64,000 bases of DNA, taken from assembly GCF_000315365.1 (NCBI RefSeq), contig NZ_CAOS01000008.1, forward strand, positions 124,001-188,000, written 5' to 3'. The notes beneath the pieces are model-generated. The model did no database searches, was not told the origin of the DNA, and saw only the letters and a program-made list of their open reading frames with translations. A program made the translations under genes and the position numbers. Origin of the DNA: Desulforamulus hydrothermalis Lam5 = DSM 18033 (GTDB lineage: Bacteria > Bacillota > Desulfotomaculia > Desulfotomaculales > Desulfotomaculaceae). Positions 8,925 to 17,700 of the stretch are shown one piece after another. Each line of letters begins with the position of its first letter. Positions within the stretch are counted from its first letter, which is position 1.

Positions 8925-9107
8925 TTGTTGCTTTACGCTATTATATTATAGCAGTATTTTAGATTTTTGCAAGGGTTATCTGAGCAGGTTCCTTGAGCGA
9001 ACTTTTATATAATAGCACTGATCAGCCAAAAAATCAAGGCGACCGTCGCAAATTTCTCTGCCAATTGCTGCCCGGCTGCATTAATTAACTGAAATAAGTA
9101 TGGCCGG

Positions 9108-9146
9108 TACACCGGCCCGCTGAAAAAGCACCGGTGTATTTTTTTT
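9108..9146 (+). terminator. hairpin with U-tract on the plus strand
   Basis: TACACCGG pairs with CCGGTGTA, followed by eight T's on the plus strand. The T-run overlaps the stop codon of the minus-strand ldh gene. It may serve ldh as a bidirectional hairpin, but the U-tract points to an unseen plus-strand transcript. Confidence 0.6.
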
Positions 9147-10089
9147 ACTGAAATCCTGCTTGCCGGACAGCCTGCTTTAGCACCTGGGCCGAATTGCGCA
9201 AGCCTTCTTCTTCTTCCACCGATAAAGGAACAGTCAATACTTTATCCCGGCCATTGCCGTTAACTATGCAGGGAAGACTCAGGCACACATCATTGATCCC
9301 ATAAAGGCCGTTGATCAACCCAGATACAGTCAGGATAGAATTTTCATCCCGCAAAATTGCCTCACAAATTCTCTTAATTGACAGGGCAATGGCATAGTAG
9401 GTGGCACCCTTGCGCTGAATAATTTCATAAGCCGCCGTCCTTACCCGTCGGGCAATTTCCTGCCTGTCTACCGGTGCCAGACCCAATAACGGGGTAAACT
9501 GTGACAAACCCATCCCGGCAATGCTGGCCGTACTCCACAATGCTACCTCTGAATCACCGTGTTCCCCGATAATATAAGCATGAATATTGCGCGGGTCCAC
9601 CCCGCAATAGGATGATAATTCGTCCTTAAAGCGAGAGGTATCCAACACCGTACCCGAACCAAACACCCGGTTGGCAGGCAGCCCGGTAATTTTCAAGGCC
9701 ACATATGTTAAAACGTCCACCGGGTTGGATACCATTAAATAAACGGCATCCGGGCAATGCTTTACCAGCCTGGGCATACTGTCTTTTAAAATAGCCACAT
9801 TCTTGTGCAATAAATCCAGCCTGGTTTCGCCGGGCTTTTGGTTAGCCCCGGCGGTAAATATAACGATTTGGGAATCTTTGACATCTTCGTATGTACCGGC
9901 ATAGATGTTAAGCGGCTTGATAAAGGCGGCCGCATCTCCCAAATCCATGGCTTCGCCTTCTGCCTTCTTGTGGTCAATATCTACCAGCACCAGGTCACTG
10001 GCCAAGCCGCCGGCCATAATGGCAAAGGCGGTAGAAGCACCTACCATGCCTGTACCGACAATTGTGATTTTTACCCCTGACCTCTGCAC
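9145..10089 (-). CDS. ldh: L-lactate dehydrogenase
   Basis: A 314-residue NAD-dependent L-lactate dehydrogenase that interconverts pyruvate and lactate. It has the Rossmann motif GTGMVG near residue 12 and the substrate loop [10 protein letters not shown], whose Gln marks lactate rather than malate specificity (malate dehydrogenases have Arg here). DTSRF and the catalytic-His motif GEHGDSE are also present. Length is typical. The start is a GTG at 10089 behind GGGGGAT. It stands alone, divergent from a riboswitch-controlled wall hydrolase; an 8-bp inverted repeat (TTTCCAAT / ATTGGAAA) lies in the shared promoter region. Confidence 0.93.
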   Translation of the reverse strand: MQRSGVKITIVGTGMVGASTAFAIMAGGLASDLVLVDIDHKKAEGEAMDLGDAAAFIKPLNIYAGTYEDVKDSQIVIFTAGANQKPGETRLDLLHKNVAILKDSMPRLVKHCPDAVYLMVSNPVDVLTYVALKITGLPANRVFGSGTVLDTSRFKDELSSYCGVDPRNIHAYIIGEHGDSEVALWSTASIAGMGLSQFTPLLGLAPVDRQEIARRVRTAAYEIIQRKGATYYAIALSIKRICEAILRDENSILTVSGLINGLYGINDVCLSLPCIVNGNGRDKVLTVPLSVEEEEGLRNSAQVLKQAVRQAGFQ

Positions 10090-10226
10090 TAAAATTTATC
10101 CCCCTTCATTTTATAAATCAAGCTTAGTATTTCCGTCGTGTTCGATACTATAACTAACATTTTTCCAATTTTTATAGGTGGACGAATTATTGGAAACCCT
10201 GTACAATATTGCATAAGTTTAAAAAA

Positions 10227-10361
10227 GGCCGAATCTCCGGCAGAACCGGAGTACGGGGGACTATCCTTCCCGGGGTGAATCAGCTCTCTTAAAGCAAGGC
10301 AAGCGGACAGAGAGCGGTAGGGTACCCTTCAACCCGAACCCGTCAACTAACCTCGAAGGCC
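10227..10361 (+). promoter_or_regulatory. c-di-AMP (ydaO/yuaA) riboswitch
   Basis: The leader shows the ydaO/yuaA blocks in order: ACGGGGGAC, CGGGGTGAAT, AGGGTACCCTTCAACC, CCGAACCCGTCAACTAAC and CTCGAAGGC, closed by a GGCC/GGCC outer pairing. It ends about 20 bases before the LysM-SleB gene. Confidence 0.95.
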
Positions 10362-10380
10362 AAAAGGAGGGTAATACTAT

Positions 10381-11211
10381 ATGAATATGTCTGTCAGGTT
10401 GCGGCAGACCGTTGTCTTGTTGTGTTTTCTAGGGGTGCTGCTGTGGGCCACAGCTTCTTGGGCGTACAATTACACAGTGGCAGCGGGCGATTCACTTTAT
10501 TTAATCAGTCAAAAAACCGGTATTCCTGTCAGTAAGATTAGAGCAGCCAATAATCTTACCGGCGATCTGATTTTCCCGGGGCAGGTATTAAGCCTGCCGG
10601 AAGTTAAACCTGCTGTGGCAGCTTTGCCGCCGGCCAAGTCGCCGTCAACTGCCTATACCGTAAAACCTGGCGACAGCCTGTATTTGATTGCCCAAAAATA
10701 TAATACCCGGGTCGAAGCATTAATGCTTGCCAACAGTCTCAGCGGCACCTTAATTTACCCCGGCCAGCAGCTGATTCTGCCCGTTACGGCTTCCCGCAGC
10801 GCTGCCACCATGGCTGTTGAAGTGAGCCGCAGTGCCAAGCGGCCGGTTATTCCTTACACCGATGAAGATTTGGATTTGCTGGCACGTTTGGTGCAAGCGG
10901 AGGCAGGCGGCGAACCCCTGGAAGCCCAAATCGGGGTAGCTGCGGTGGTAATTAACCGGGTGCAAAGTGATCTTTTTCCGGATACCATTCAGGAAGTTAT
11001 TTACGCCCCCAACCAGTTTGCACCTGTCCGCAACGGTTGGATTAACCGCCCGGCCGGCCAATCAGCCATTCAGGCAGCCACAGCCGCTTTGTATGGCAAC
11101 GACCCCACCGGCGGAGCTTTATACTTCTTTGATCACTCTACACGCAACTCATTCCTGCGTTCCCTGCCGGTTTCCGCCACCTACGGCCAAATGATTTATG
11201 CCAAGCGTTAA
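10381..11211 (+). CDS. double-LysM cell wall hydrolase (SleB/CwlJ-type)
   Basis: A 276-residue exported protein: signal peptide (1-28), LysM modules at about 30-73 and 91-134, and a C-terminal Hydrolase_2 domain (about 158-275) as in the spore cortex-lytic enzymes SleB and CwlJ. The probable catalytic Glu is in VQAEAGGEP (Glu174), followed by AAVVINRV and the FAPVRNG segment. It should bind and cut peptidoglycan outside the membrane; whether it acts in spores or in growing cells cannot be told. AAGGAGGG precedes the ATG. A c-di-AMP riboswitch leads it and a strong terminator follows. Confidence 0.9.
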   Translation: MNMSVRLRQTVVLLCFLGVLLWATASWAYNYTVAAGDSLYLISQKTGIPVSKIRAANNLTGDLIFPGQVLSLPEVKPAVAALPPAKSPSTAYTVKPGDSLYLIAQKYNTRVEALMLANSLSGTLIYPGQQLILPVTASRSAATMAVEVSRSAKRPVIPYTDEDLDLLARLVQAEAGGEPLEAQIGVAAVVINRVQSDLFPDTIQEVIYAPNQFAPVRNGWINRPAGQSAIQAATAALYGNDPTGGALYFFDHSTRNSFLRSLPVSATYGQMIYAKR

Positions 11212-11231
11212 CAGGGGATGACAGCCAACTA

Positions 11232-11277
11232 ACAGCAACCCCGTACCACTTTATGGGTGGTACGGGGTTGCTGTTTT
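11232..11277 (+). terminator. intrinsic terminator of the LysM-SleB gene
   Basis: A long stem, AACAGCAACCCCGTACCAC with its near-perfect complement, is followed by GCTGTTTT. Confidence 0.88.
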
Positions 11278-11319
11278 GGCAATTTAATCTACCGGCTAAG
11301 GCCGGATGACAGTAAGGGG

Positions 11320-12048
11320 TTATAAAAACTTAACCGGTGTCGGCTGCACACTTTCCGGGCCTAACTGCAAATCCACCGCCAGGGGCAGGTGGTCGGAAGC
11401 GTTGGCCTGCATAGGGAAACTTGCCAACACCTGCCACGCCGGCGATATAAACACATAATCTATTCTTTCAGTGGGTTGGCCGGCCGGGTAGGTAGCCGCA
11501 TCTTCCCCGCTGTCCGCAGCTGCATCCCGCAGCACAGAAGTTATCAGGCGGTACACCGGCGAGTCCGGCCGGTCGTTAAAATCTCCCACCAAAATTACCG
11601 GCCGGTTTGTGCGTGTGACAATACGCAGTATTTCCTCGGCCTGCTGTAATCTTTCTTGCTGGTTAAGCCCCAAATGGGTGCAAAAAAAACTTACCGTACC
11701 GGCGGGCAGGGCAATTTCCGTTTCTAACAAGCCCCTTTGTTCCCCCTGGCTGGGCAGCAAATATTGTCGGTAGCTGACAATTGGCCAGCCGCATAACACG
11801 GCATTGCCATACTGGGCTGCCCCCCAGGTCAAATTGGGGGCAAAGACCCAGCTTTTTCTTAGCCAACGCCCTAAAATTTTAGCCTGGTGCTGAAAAAAAC
11901 TGCGCGGCATGTGCTTATCAACTTCCTGCAGCCCTATTAGCTGAGCTTTGCCGGCACCAAGCACCTGGGCCACCCGGTTTAAATCAACCCTGTGATCCAG
12001 TCCCCGGGCATGACGAATATTGTAACTGACCACCCGGATTGTTAGCAA
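11320..12048 (-). CDS. endonuclease/exonuclease/phosphatase family protein
   Basis: A 242-residue protein of the metal-dependent EEP superfamily (DNase I, sphingomyelinase, inositol phosphatase). Hallmarks are SYNIRHARG near the N-terminus, LQEVD, GDFNDRPDS, ERIDYVFIS and the terminal SDHLP. No signal peptide or membrane segment is seen, so it is probably cytoplasmic. Substrate cannot be deduced. It starts with TTG at 12048 behind GAGGGAAAGG. It appears monocistronic and is convergent with the LysM-SleB gene. Confidence 0.82.
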   Translation of the reverse strand: MLTIRVVSYNIRHARGLDHRVDLNRVAQVLGAGKAQLIGLQEVDKHMPRSFFQHQAKILGRWLRKSWVFAPNLTWGAAQYGNAVLCGWPIVSYRQYLLPSQGEQRGLLETEIALPAGTVSFFCTHLGLNQQERLQQAEEILRIVTRTNRPVILVGDFNDRPDSPVYRLITSVLRDAAADSGEDAATYPAGQPTERIDYVFISPAWQVLASFPMQANASDHLPLAVDLQLGPESVQPTPVKFL

Positions 12049-12164
12049 AGCCTTTCCCTCACTTCAGCCACCTGCCGGCCGCGGCACTTTGCCTATGTTT
12101 TGCCTGACCAGCCAGGTTTGCTTGCTGATTTTATGATTATGCTATGCTGCCGGCGGCCTTGCTG

Positions 12165-12485
12165 CTACCTTTCCGTTGCCTGCGCATCGCCTCCGGCGTG
12201 CCGGTTGAACTGCTGGGCCCAATCATTATAGGCAGCAAGAAGTTCCATCACCTCTTGGCAAACCGCTTTTTCCGGCGCCAGCAAACGGGTAGCAAACCCC
12301 AGGCCGGATACAAAGCCGGCCAGCATACCTCTGTGAAAATCCGGTCCATGCCGGTGCTCGGCTGCTTCCTGCCTGGTTTGTCTGGCACAATCCTGCAACT
12401 CATTTATTTTTCGCTGCAGTGCAGCCAGCAAATACCTTTCTCTGTCCTCTTGCGGCATTGCCAGTAATTCCTGCCGGCTCAACAC
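12165..12485 (-). CDS. hypothetical protein, helical
   Basis: A 106-residue protein of unknown function. I start it at the GTG at 12485 because AAGGGAG lies 9 bases upstream; the frame is open further up, but only across an intergenic stretch. It begins with a charged helical region (residues 1-45, rich in Gln, Arg and Glu), then a short Gly/Leu-rich segment, GMLAGFVSGLGFATRLL, that might be an amphipathic or weak membrane helix. No family is recognised. It follows the terminator of the two tandem 45-residue genes. Confidence 0.6.
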   Translation of the reverse strand: MLSRQELLAMPQEDRERYLLAALQRKINELQDCARQTRQEAAEHRHGPDFHRGMLAGFVSGLGFATRLLAPEKAVCQEVMELLAAYNDWAQQFNRHAGGDAQATER

Positions 12486-12540
12486 ATTAACACACTCCCT
12501 TGGATGTAGTTTTTTACATCCATTATAACAGAACTTAAAA

Positions 12541-12570
12541 ATAAAAAATTTGGGATGGTATCCCAAATTT
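12541..12570 (-). terminator. terminator after the tandem small genes
   Basis: A 10-bp perfect stem (AAATTTGGGA / TCCCAAATTT), read on the minus strand, is followed by TTTTTTATTTTT. It lies 55 bases past the stop of the 45-residue gene at 12625. Confidence 0.8.
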
Positions 12571-12624
12571 CAGCTGATAAAGGCCACCCTGCAAGGTATT
12601 TTCGCCCCGTCCCCGGCAGCCCCT

Positions 12625-12762
12625 TCATACATTTTTAATTTTGCGCAAAGCGGCATACATTTTATAGGCGCAACCCGGTTTTAGCTTCTTTTCCCCATCG
12701 CCAATGCGAATAAGCTGAACCTTGCCGTTGACAATTTTAATCTTGCCAATCAGTTTAGACAT
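12625..12762 (-). CDS. 45-residue basic protein, paralogue 2 of a tandem pair
   Basis: A small frame starting at ATG 12762 with GGGAGGG upstream and stopping at 12625. It begins MSKLIGKIKIVNGKVQLI and has a C-terminal AYKMYAALRKIK block. It matches its neighbour (12810-12947) at about 37 of 45 positions, and many third-codon bases differ, which argues that the protein sequence is conserved by selection. It is lysine-rich and probably cytoplasmic. No family is recognised. The pair seems to form one operon ending at the terminator at 12541-12570. Confidence 0.8.
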   Translation of the reverse strand: MSKLIGKIKIVNGKVQLIRIGDGEKKLKPGCAYKMYAALRKIKNV

Positions 12763-12809
12763 ATGCATCCCTCCCGGTTTAGTGAAAAAGACAACTATCT
12801 CAAAGTCGG

Positions 12810-12947
12810 TTATGCCCCTTTGATTTGACGCAGTGCTGCATACATCTTGTATGCACTGCCCGGTTGAAGTTTCTTTTCCCCCTCGCCAAGCCGGATTAAT
12901 TGTACTTTGCCGTTCACAATTTTAATTTTGCCGATCAGTTTTGCCAT
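12810..12947 (-). CDS. 45-residue basic protein, paralogue 1 of a tandem pair
   Basis: It starts at ATG 12947 behind a near-perfect CAGGAGGTGG ribosome site and stops at 12810, 47 bases before the second copy starts. It begins MAKLIGKIKIVNGKVQLI, followed by a GEGEKKL turn and AYKMYAALRQIK. Cys31 of the second copy is Ser here, so cysteine chemistry is not a shared requirement. Function is unknown. The short beta-rich N-terminus and helical C-terminus would suit a small nucleic-acid- or protein-binding module, but that is only a guess. Confidence 0.82.
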   Translation of the reverse strand: MAKLIGKIKIVNGKVQLIRLGEGEKKLQPGSAYKMYAALRQIKGA

Positions 12948-13150
12948 AGCTGCCACCTCCTGATCTTTTGCTTGGGAAAATTATAGCAATCTCCATTTTT
13001 CGGAGCAATAGTTCTGGTCCTAATCAAAATTGTAAAATAAGTCATGTAATTCTAATACAAAATTGTTTTATTTTTATTATTTTTCTTTACTTGTACTAAC
13101 CGTTAAGTGCAATTAATAAACTTTAACAAACAGGACAAGGAGGTGCAGCC

Positions 13151-13462
13151 ATGAAAACAGACCGGCAAATCTTACAATGCCTGTTGCATGGTTTTTCCTG
13201 GTCTAAACTAAAGAAGACGGTTTTTCTCGAAAAAAAGAGTGGCTATGAATTATCTCTGGAGCAGCAAATTGAACAAGCCAAACAAGCTTGGCTGATTGCC
13301 CTGGAGCAAATGCAGTGGGCAGATAAAGACTTGTTGGAGGCGGCCATCTTAAAAACCACCGCCTGTGAAAAGCGCTATATTGCCTTGCTGCAAAAGGCCC
13401 GGGATATGAATTATGTTGCCTGGGACCCCCGGCAAATAACCCCGGCGGCAACCAACCGATGA
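13151..13462 (+). CDS. DUF2508 (YaaL-like) protein
   Basis: A 103-residue cytoplasmic protein that resembles the DUF2508/YaaL family of Firmicutes: LEQQIEQAKQAWLIALEQM (about 36-54) followed by TTACEKRYIALLQKARDMN (about 69-87), two helices likely to form a hairpin. YaaL genes usually lie between recR and bofA, whereas this one sits alone beside lipA. CAAGGAGGTG precedes the ATG. The function of the family is not established. Confidence 0.6.
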   Translation: MKTDRQILQCLLHGFSWSKLKKTVFLEKKSGYELSLEQQIEQAKQAWLIALEQMQWADKDLLEAAILKTTACEKRYIALLQKARDMNYVAWDPRQITPAATNR

Positions 13463-13513
13463 TAGCTGCGCCGGGGCTCGGAAGCTCAAGGAATTATGTT
13501 TACTGTTCAAGAT

Positions 13514-14362
13514 TTATTTTATCAGTTGATCCGCCTGGTAAGAGCTGCGCACATAGGGCCCGGCCGCCACTTGCTGAAAGCCCATGCTTTGCCCCATGCG
13601 GCGGTAATATGCATAGGTCTCGGGAGTTACATACTCCTGTACAGCCAGGTGCCGGTGGCTTGGTCTAAGGTACTGCCCAATAGTTAACAGGTCACAAGCC
13701 ACCTTTCTTAAATCTTCCATTACACCCAGCACTTCCTCTCTGGTTTCCCCCAACCCCACCATCAGGCCGGATTTCGTTAAAATGCCGGGGTCTTGTTCTT
13801 TTACCAGCTGCAAAAGCTGCAAGGAACGCTGATAGTGGGCCTGGGGACGCACTGTCGGGTACAGCCGGGGTACGGTTTCCACATTGTGATTATAAACCTC
13901 CGGTGCGGCCTCTGCCACCTGCCGGATGGCCGCCCGGTTACCCCCGAAATCCGGGGTTAAAACTTCCACGGTTGCCCCGGGCAAGCGCTGCCGGATAGCC
14001 TGCATGGTGCGGACAAACTGGTTGGCGCCGCCGTCCGGCAGGTCGTCCCGGGTTACCGAAGTGATTACCACGTGTTTTAGCCCCAGCCGGCAGGCCGCTT
14101 CAGCCACCCGTGCCGGTTCTGCTTCATCCACCGCTGCCGGGGTTCCCTTGGTTACGGCACAAAAGCGGCAGCCCCGGGTACAGGTATCGCCGAGGATCAT
14201 AAAAGTGGCTGTCCGGCGGGAAAAACACTCGGATAAATTGGGGCAGCGGGCTCCCTGGCAAACCGTATGCACAGATAAGTCTTTTAGCAACTCCCTGGTG
14301 CGGGGCAAATCTGCGGTGTAGATTACTTTCCGCCGCATCCAGTCAGGAAATTGACCTGCCAT
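13514..14362 (-). CDS. lipA: lipoyl synthase
   Basis: A 282-residue radical-SAM enzyme that inserts two sulfurs into octanoyl-protein to make the lipoyl cofactor. It has the LipA auxiliary cluster motif [12 protein letters not shown] and the radical-SAM motif CTRGCRFC, and ends in the RSSY segment that supplies the conserved terminal Ser. I start it at ATG 14362 because AAGGGAGGG lies just upstream; an earlier in-frame ATG at 14398 lies inside the preceding gene. It follows lpdA with a 13-base gap, so the two are an operon. No octanoyl transferase or lipoate ligase is in the window. Confidence 0.95.
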   Translation of the reverse strand: MAGQFPDWMRRKVIYTADLPRTRELLKDLSVHTVCQGARCPNLSECFSRRTATFMILGDTCTRGCRFCAVTKGTPAAVDEAEPARVAEAACRLGLKHVVITSVTRDDLPDGGANQFVRTMQAIRQRLPGATVEVLTPDFGGNRAAIRQVAEAAPEVYNHNVETVPRLYPTVRPQAHYQRSLQLLQLVKEQDPGILTKSGLMVGLGETREEVLGVMEDLRKVACDLLTIGQYLRPSHRHLAVQEYVTPETYAYYRRMGQSMGFQQVAAGPYVRSSYQADQLIK

Positions 14363-14375
14363 GGCAATCCCTCCC

Positions 14376-15755
14376 TTAAATGTGAATAGCCCGGCCATGC
14401 ACCGCTTCCGCAGCTTCTAAAAAAGATTCTGCCAGGGTAGGATGGGCATGGATGACCCGGCTGATTTGCCCTACGGTAGCCCCCAGTTCCATGGCCAGGG
14501 CCGCTTCGGCAATTAAATCAGTGGCATGGGGCCCTATGATATGTACTCCCAGCACCTTGTCTGTGGCCGGATCGGCCAGTATTTTCACAAAGCCGTCGGT
14601 TTCGCCCATGGCGGCTGCTTTGCCGGAGGCCATAAAGGGAAACTTGCCCACCTTAGGCTTGATACCCTTTTCTTCACACTGCTGAACGGTCAGCCCCACG
14701 CCGGCCACTTCCGGGGCAGTAAATATACAGTTAGGCACCAGGTCATACTTCATGGCCCGCGGCTGTCCCAGGATGTTGTCCACCGCCACCAGAGCCTGGG
14801 CAGACGCCAGGTGAGCCAACTGGGCTTTGCCCGTAATGTCACCGACGGCGTAAATGCCCGGCACCTCGGTAGCAAGGTATTCGTTCACCGGCACCTCGCC
14901 CCGCTGCCCCAGCCGGACACCGGCTTCTTCCAACCCCAGGCCTTCCGTATTCATTACCCGCCCTACCGAAATAAGAATTTTATCTGCCTGAAGCGTTTCC
15001 CCGCCTTCCAACAAGGCGGTTACAAGATTGCCCGACTTTTCCACCCCGGTAATCTTTACCCCGGTTTTTATGTTGATGCCCCGGCGTTTCAGCAGGGTTT
15101 GCAACAGGCGTGCCACATCCCGGTCAGCCATGGGCAGGATACCGGGCATGGCCTCGGCAATGGTAACCTGGCTGCCCATTTCGGCAAAAATGCAGGCAAA
15201 CTCGCAGCCCACCACTCCGCCGCCAATTATTAACAAGCTGGGCGGCACTGTTTGCCAGGCCAGGGCTTCATTGGATGTCACTACCCGGTGGCCGTCGTAG
15301 CCTAAAGTTTCTAAAATTGCCGGCCGGGTGCCGGTGGCTAAAATAATATTTTCTGCCACCAGTTCCATGGTTCCCCCCTCCGGCAAATAAACCGCCACTT
15401 TGCCGGGGCCGGCCAGTTTGGCGGTGCCTCGCAGGCAGTCGACCTTATTTTTTTTTAATAAGTATTGCACGCCGGCCACCAGTTTTTTGACCACCGCATC
15501 CTTGCGCTCCACCAGCTTGGCGTAATTAACGGTTACCTCACCCAGCCGGATACCGAACTCCGCTGCCCGGCGGATTTTATGCAGGGTTGCCGCTCCCTCG
15601 ACCAGTGCTTTGGTGGGAATGCAGCCCCGGTTAAGGCAGGTGCCGCCCACCTCATCCTGTTCCACCAGGGCCACTTTGGCGCCCATTTGAGCAGCCCGGA
15701 TGGCCGCCACATAACCACCCGGCCCGCCGCCAATAACTACCACCCGGTAAGTCAA
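14376..15755 (-). CDS. lpdA: dihydrolipoyl dehydrogenase
   Basis: A 459-residue FAD flavoprotein, the E3 component that reoxidises dihydrolipoamide with NAD+. It has the FAD-binding [10 protein letters not shown] at the N-terminus, the redox disulfide [11 protein letters not shown], the NAD-binding GGGVVGCE and the C-terminal catalytic HAHPTLAE. The start is TTG at 15755 behind AAAGGAGGT. It is the first gene of an operon with lipA. No E1, E2, GcvP, GcvT or GcvH gene is nearby, so the complex it serves is encoded elsewhere. A terminator-flanked repeat element separates it from gltD. Confidence 0.95.
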   Translation of the reverse strand: MTYRVVVIGGGPGGYVAAIRAAQMGAKVALVEQDEVGGTCLNRGCIPTKALVEGAATLHKIRRAAEFGIRLGEVTVNYAKLVERKDAVVKKLVAGVQYLLKKNKVDCLRGTAKLAGPGKVAVYLPEGGTMELVAENIILATGTRPAILETLGYDGHRVVTSNEALAWQTVPPSLLIIGGGVVGCEFACIFAEMGSQVTIAEAMPGILPMADRDVARLLQTLLKRRGINIKTGVKITGVEKSGNLVTALLEGGETLQADKILISVGRVMNTEGLGLEEAGVRLGQRGEVPVNEYLATEVPGIYAVGDITGKAQLAHLASAQALVAVDNILGQPRAMKYDLVPNCIFTAPEVAGVGLTVQQCEEKGIKPKVGKFPFMASGKAAAMGETDGFVKILADPATDKVLGVHIIGPHATDLIAEAALAMELGATVGQISRVIHAHPTLAESFLEAAEAVHGRAIHI

Positions 15756-15890
15756 AAAATTACCTCCTTTTTGAAAATTTAAGCTCTGCATTACCAGTAA
15801 AACTTAATATAACTTTGCTTTTGTACTTCGACTTGCCGGACCGAAAACCTGCTGCCGCCCACCACAAAAACGCCCCCTTAAAGGGGGGCA

Positions 15891-16157
15891 TCAAACTGTC
15901 GGCAAAGGATGTAAAGCAAAGTAAGGCGGTTTTATGATCCCCTGTCGGCGACTTGTCGAAGCACCGGTCACAGCACTTGATGAGCGAAAGGAGCCCTTGG
16001 GGTGGCGCCCACAGGACGTGGGCGCCAGCCGAACCGGGCCAGGATGGCCCGTTTGAGGCGACCCCAGGGGCCACCGGAGCGAATCATAGTGCTGTCGGTG
16101 CGTAGACCGGAGCCAAAGGGGATCATAAACCACCGGTAATGTTTGTGGACACTCTGA
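15891..16157 (-). repeat. fold-back repeat element, copy 1 (flanked by duplicated terminator hairpins)
   Basis: A 267-bp copy of a dispersed repeat found four times in the window; its reference orientation is minus here. Its best-preserved terminal repeat reads TCAGAGTGTCCACAAAC. Inside the ends are complementary blocks, GGTGGTTTATGATCCCC and GGGGATCATAAAACC, so the whole element can fold back. It lies downstream of gltD between two similar hairpins: CGCCCCCTTTTTAAGGGGGCG (16158-16179, read minus) directly after gltD and GCCCCCCTTTAAGGGGGCG plus TTTTT (15890-15867). Open frames inside are not conserved between copies, so it is treated as non-coding. Confidence 0.88.
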
Positions 16158-16187
16158 CGCCCCCTTAAAAAGGGGGCGTGCATAATG

Positions 16188-17672
16188 CTATGGCAAGTTA
16201 GTATAACCCATTAAGTAACGGTCGCACTCGCGGGCTGCCCCGCGTCCTTCGTTAATAGCCCAGATCACCAGGCTTTGGCCCCGGCGCATATCCCCGGCGG
16301 CAAACACCCCCGGCAAGTTGGTGGCAAACTTGCCATAGGCCGCCTTGATGTTGCCGGCTCGGTCACGTTCCAGTCCCAGTTGGTCCGGCAGAGTATCTTC
16401 CGGGCCGCTAAAGCCCATGGCTAAAAGTACCAGCCGGGCCGGCCAGACTTTTTCGGTACCGGCAATTTCCCTGGGGGCAAAGCGCCCTTGATCGTCTTTT
16501 ATCCATTCAATGTTGACGGTGTGCACTTCTTTAACCTGCCCCTGCGCATCGCCCACCAACCGCTTGGTCATGACACAATACCGGCGCGGGTCGGCGCCGT
16601 ACAGGGCTGCTGCCTCCTGCTGGCCGTAATCCACTTTGTGCACCCTGGGATACTGGGGCCAGGGGTTGTGGGGTGCCCTCTGCAAGGGCAGTTGAGGCAT
16701 AATTTCCAGTTGGACAACACTGCGGCAACCGTGGCGAATGGCGGTGCCCACACAGTCTGTACCGGTATCGCCGCCCCCAATAATTACCACATCTTTGCCG
16801 GCGGCGGAAATAAAGCGGCCGTCCCGGTGGTTAGCATCCAGCAGGCTTTTGGTATTGGCGCTGAGGAATTCCACCGCAAAGTGAACCCCTTTTAGGTTGC
16901 GTCCTTCTACCGCCAGGTCACGGGGTTTGGTTGCTCCGCCGCAAAGCACCACTGCATCAAATTCCTGCCGCAGCTGATCAGCAGATACGTCTTTGCCCAC
17001 TTCGGTATCGGTAATGAAAGTAATACCTTCCGCCGCCAGTAAATCAACCCTTCTCTGCACAATCTTTTTGTCCAATTTCATATTGGGTATGCCGTACATT
17101 AAAAGCCCGCCAATACGGTCTGCCCGTTCAAACACCGTTACCCAGTGGCCGGCTTTGTTAAGCTGGGCGGCACAAGCCAGACCGGCGGGGCCGGAACCCA
17201 CCACCGCCACCTTTTTGCCGGTGCGCCGGGCAGGTGGCTGGGGTACCAGCCAGCCTTCAGCAAAGGCTTTATCGATAATGGCACATTCAATGCTTTTTAT
17301 GGTTACCGGTGCGCCAACCAGACCGGCGGTGCAGGCCCCCTCGCAGAGGGCCGGACACACGCGGCCGGTAAACTCCGGAAAATTGTTTGTTTTAAGCAGG
17401 CGCTTAAGGGCTTCCTGCCACAGCCCCCGGTAAACCAGGTCATTCCACTCCGAAGGAACATTATGGTTGGGGCAGCCGGATGCCATGCCGTTAATTACCA
17501 TGCCGCTGTGACAAAAGGGCGTACCACAATCCATACAGCGGGCTGCCTGCTCCATAATTTTTTCTTCCGGTAAGCGGCGATAAAATTCCTGCCAATCCTT
17601 GACCCGCTCCAGGGGGTCCCGATTGGCGGCCATTTCCCGTTGGTATTCCATAAACCCGGTAGGTTTACCCAT
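16188..17672 (-). CDS. gltD: glutamate synthase small subunit (NADPH-type)
   Basis: A 494-residue FAD protein that passes electrons from NAD(P)H through Fe-S clusters to the large subunit. The N-terminal cysteine clusters read CMDCGTPFC and [12 protein letters not shown]. The FAD motif [10 protein letters not shown] and the NAD(P) motif GGGDTGTD follow, and [13 protein letters not shown] lies near the end. I start it at ATG 17672 (MGKPTGF), the usual family start, behind GGGAAAGGAT. It lies 28 bases after gltB, clearly cotranscribed. A terminator-flanked repeat element follows. Confidence 0.95.
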   Translation of the reverse strand: MGKPTGFMEYQREMAANRDPLERVKDWQEFYRRLPEEKIMEQAARCMDCGTPFCHSGMVINGMASGCPNHNVPSEWNDLVYRGLWQEALKRLLKTNNFPEFTGRVCPALCEGACTAGLVGAPVTIKSIECAIIDKAFAEGWLVPQPPARRTGKKVAVVGSGPAGLACAAQLNKAGHWVTVFERADRIGGLLMYGIPNMKLDKKIVQRRVDLLAAEGITFITDTEVGKDVSADQLRQEFDAVVLCGGATKPRDLAVEGRNLKGVHFAVEFLSANTKSLLDANHRDGRFISAAGKDVVIIGGGDTGTDCVGTAIRHGCRSVVQLEIMPQLPLQRAPHNPWPQYPRVHKVDYGQQEAAALYGADPRRYCVMTKRLVGDAQGQVKEVHTVNIEWIKDDQGRFAPREIAGTEKVWPARLVLLAMGFSGPEDTLPDQLGLERDRAGNIKAAYGKFATNLPGVFAAGDMRRGQSLVIWAINEGRGAARECDRYLMGYTNLP

Positions 17673-17700
17673 ATCCTTTCCCCCCAACCAATCTTCCCGG

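Noticed and set aside
14526-15233. A 235-codon plus-strand open frame opposite lpdA
   Set aside because: lpdA has complete family motifs in the other direction; the antisense frame follows from codon composition and lacks a ribosome site.
15968-16183. Small protein gene inside repeat copy 1
   Set aside because: The equivalent frames in copies 2-4 shift and break, and DNA identity is equally high in all frames, so the element is treated as non-coding.
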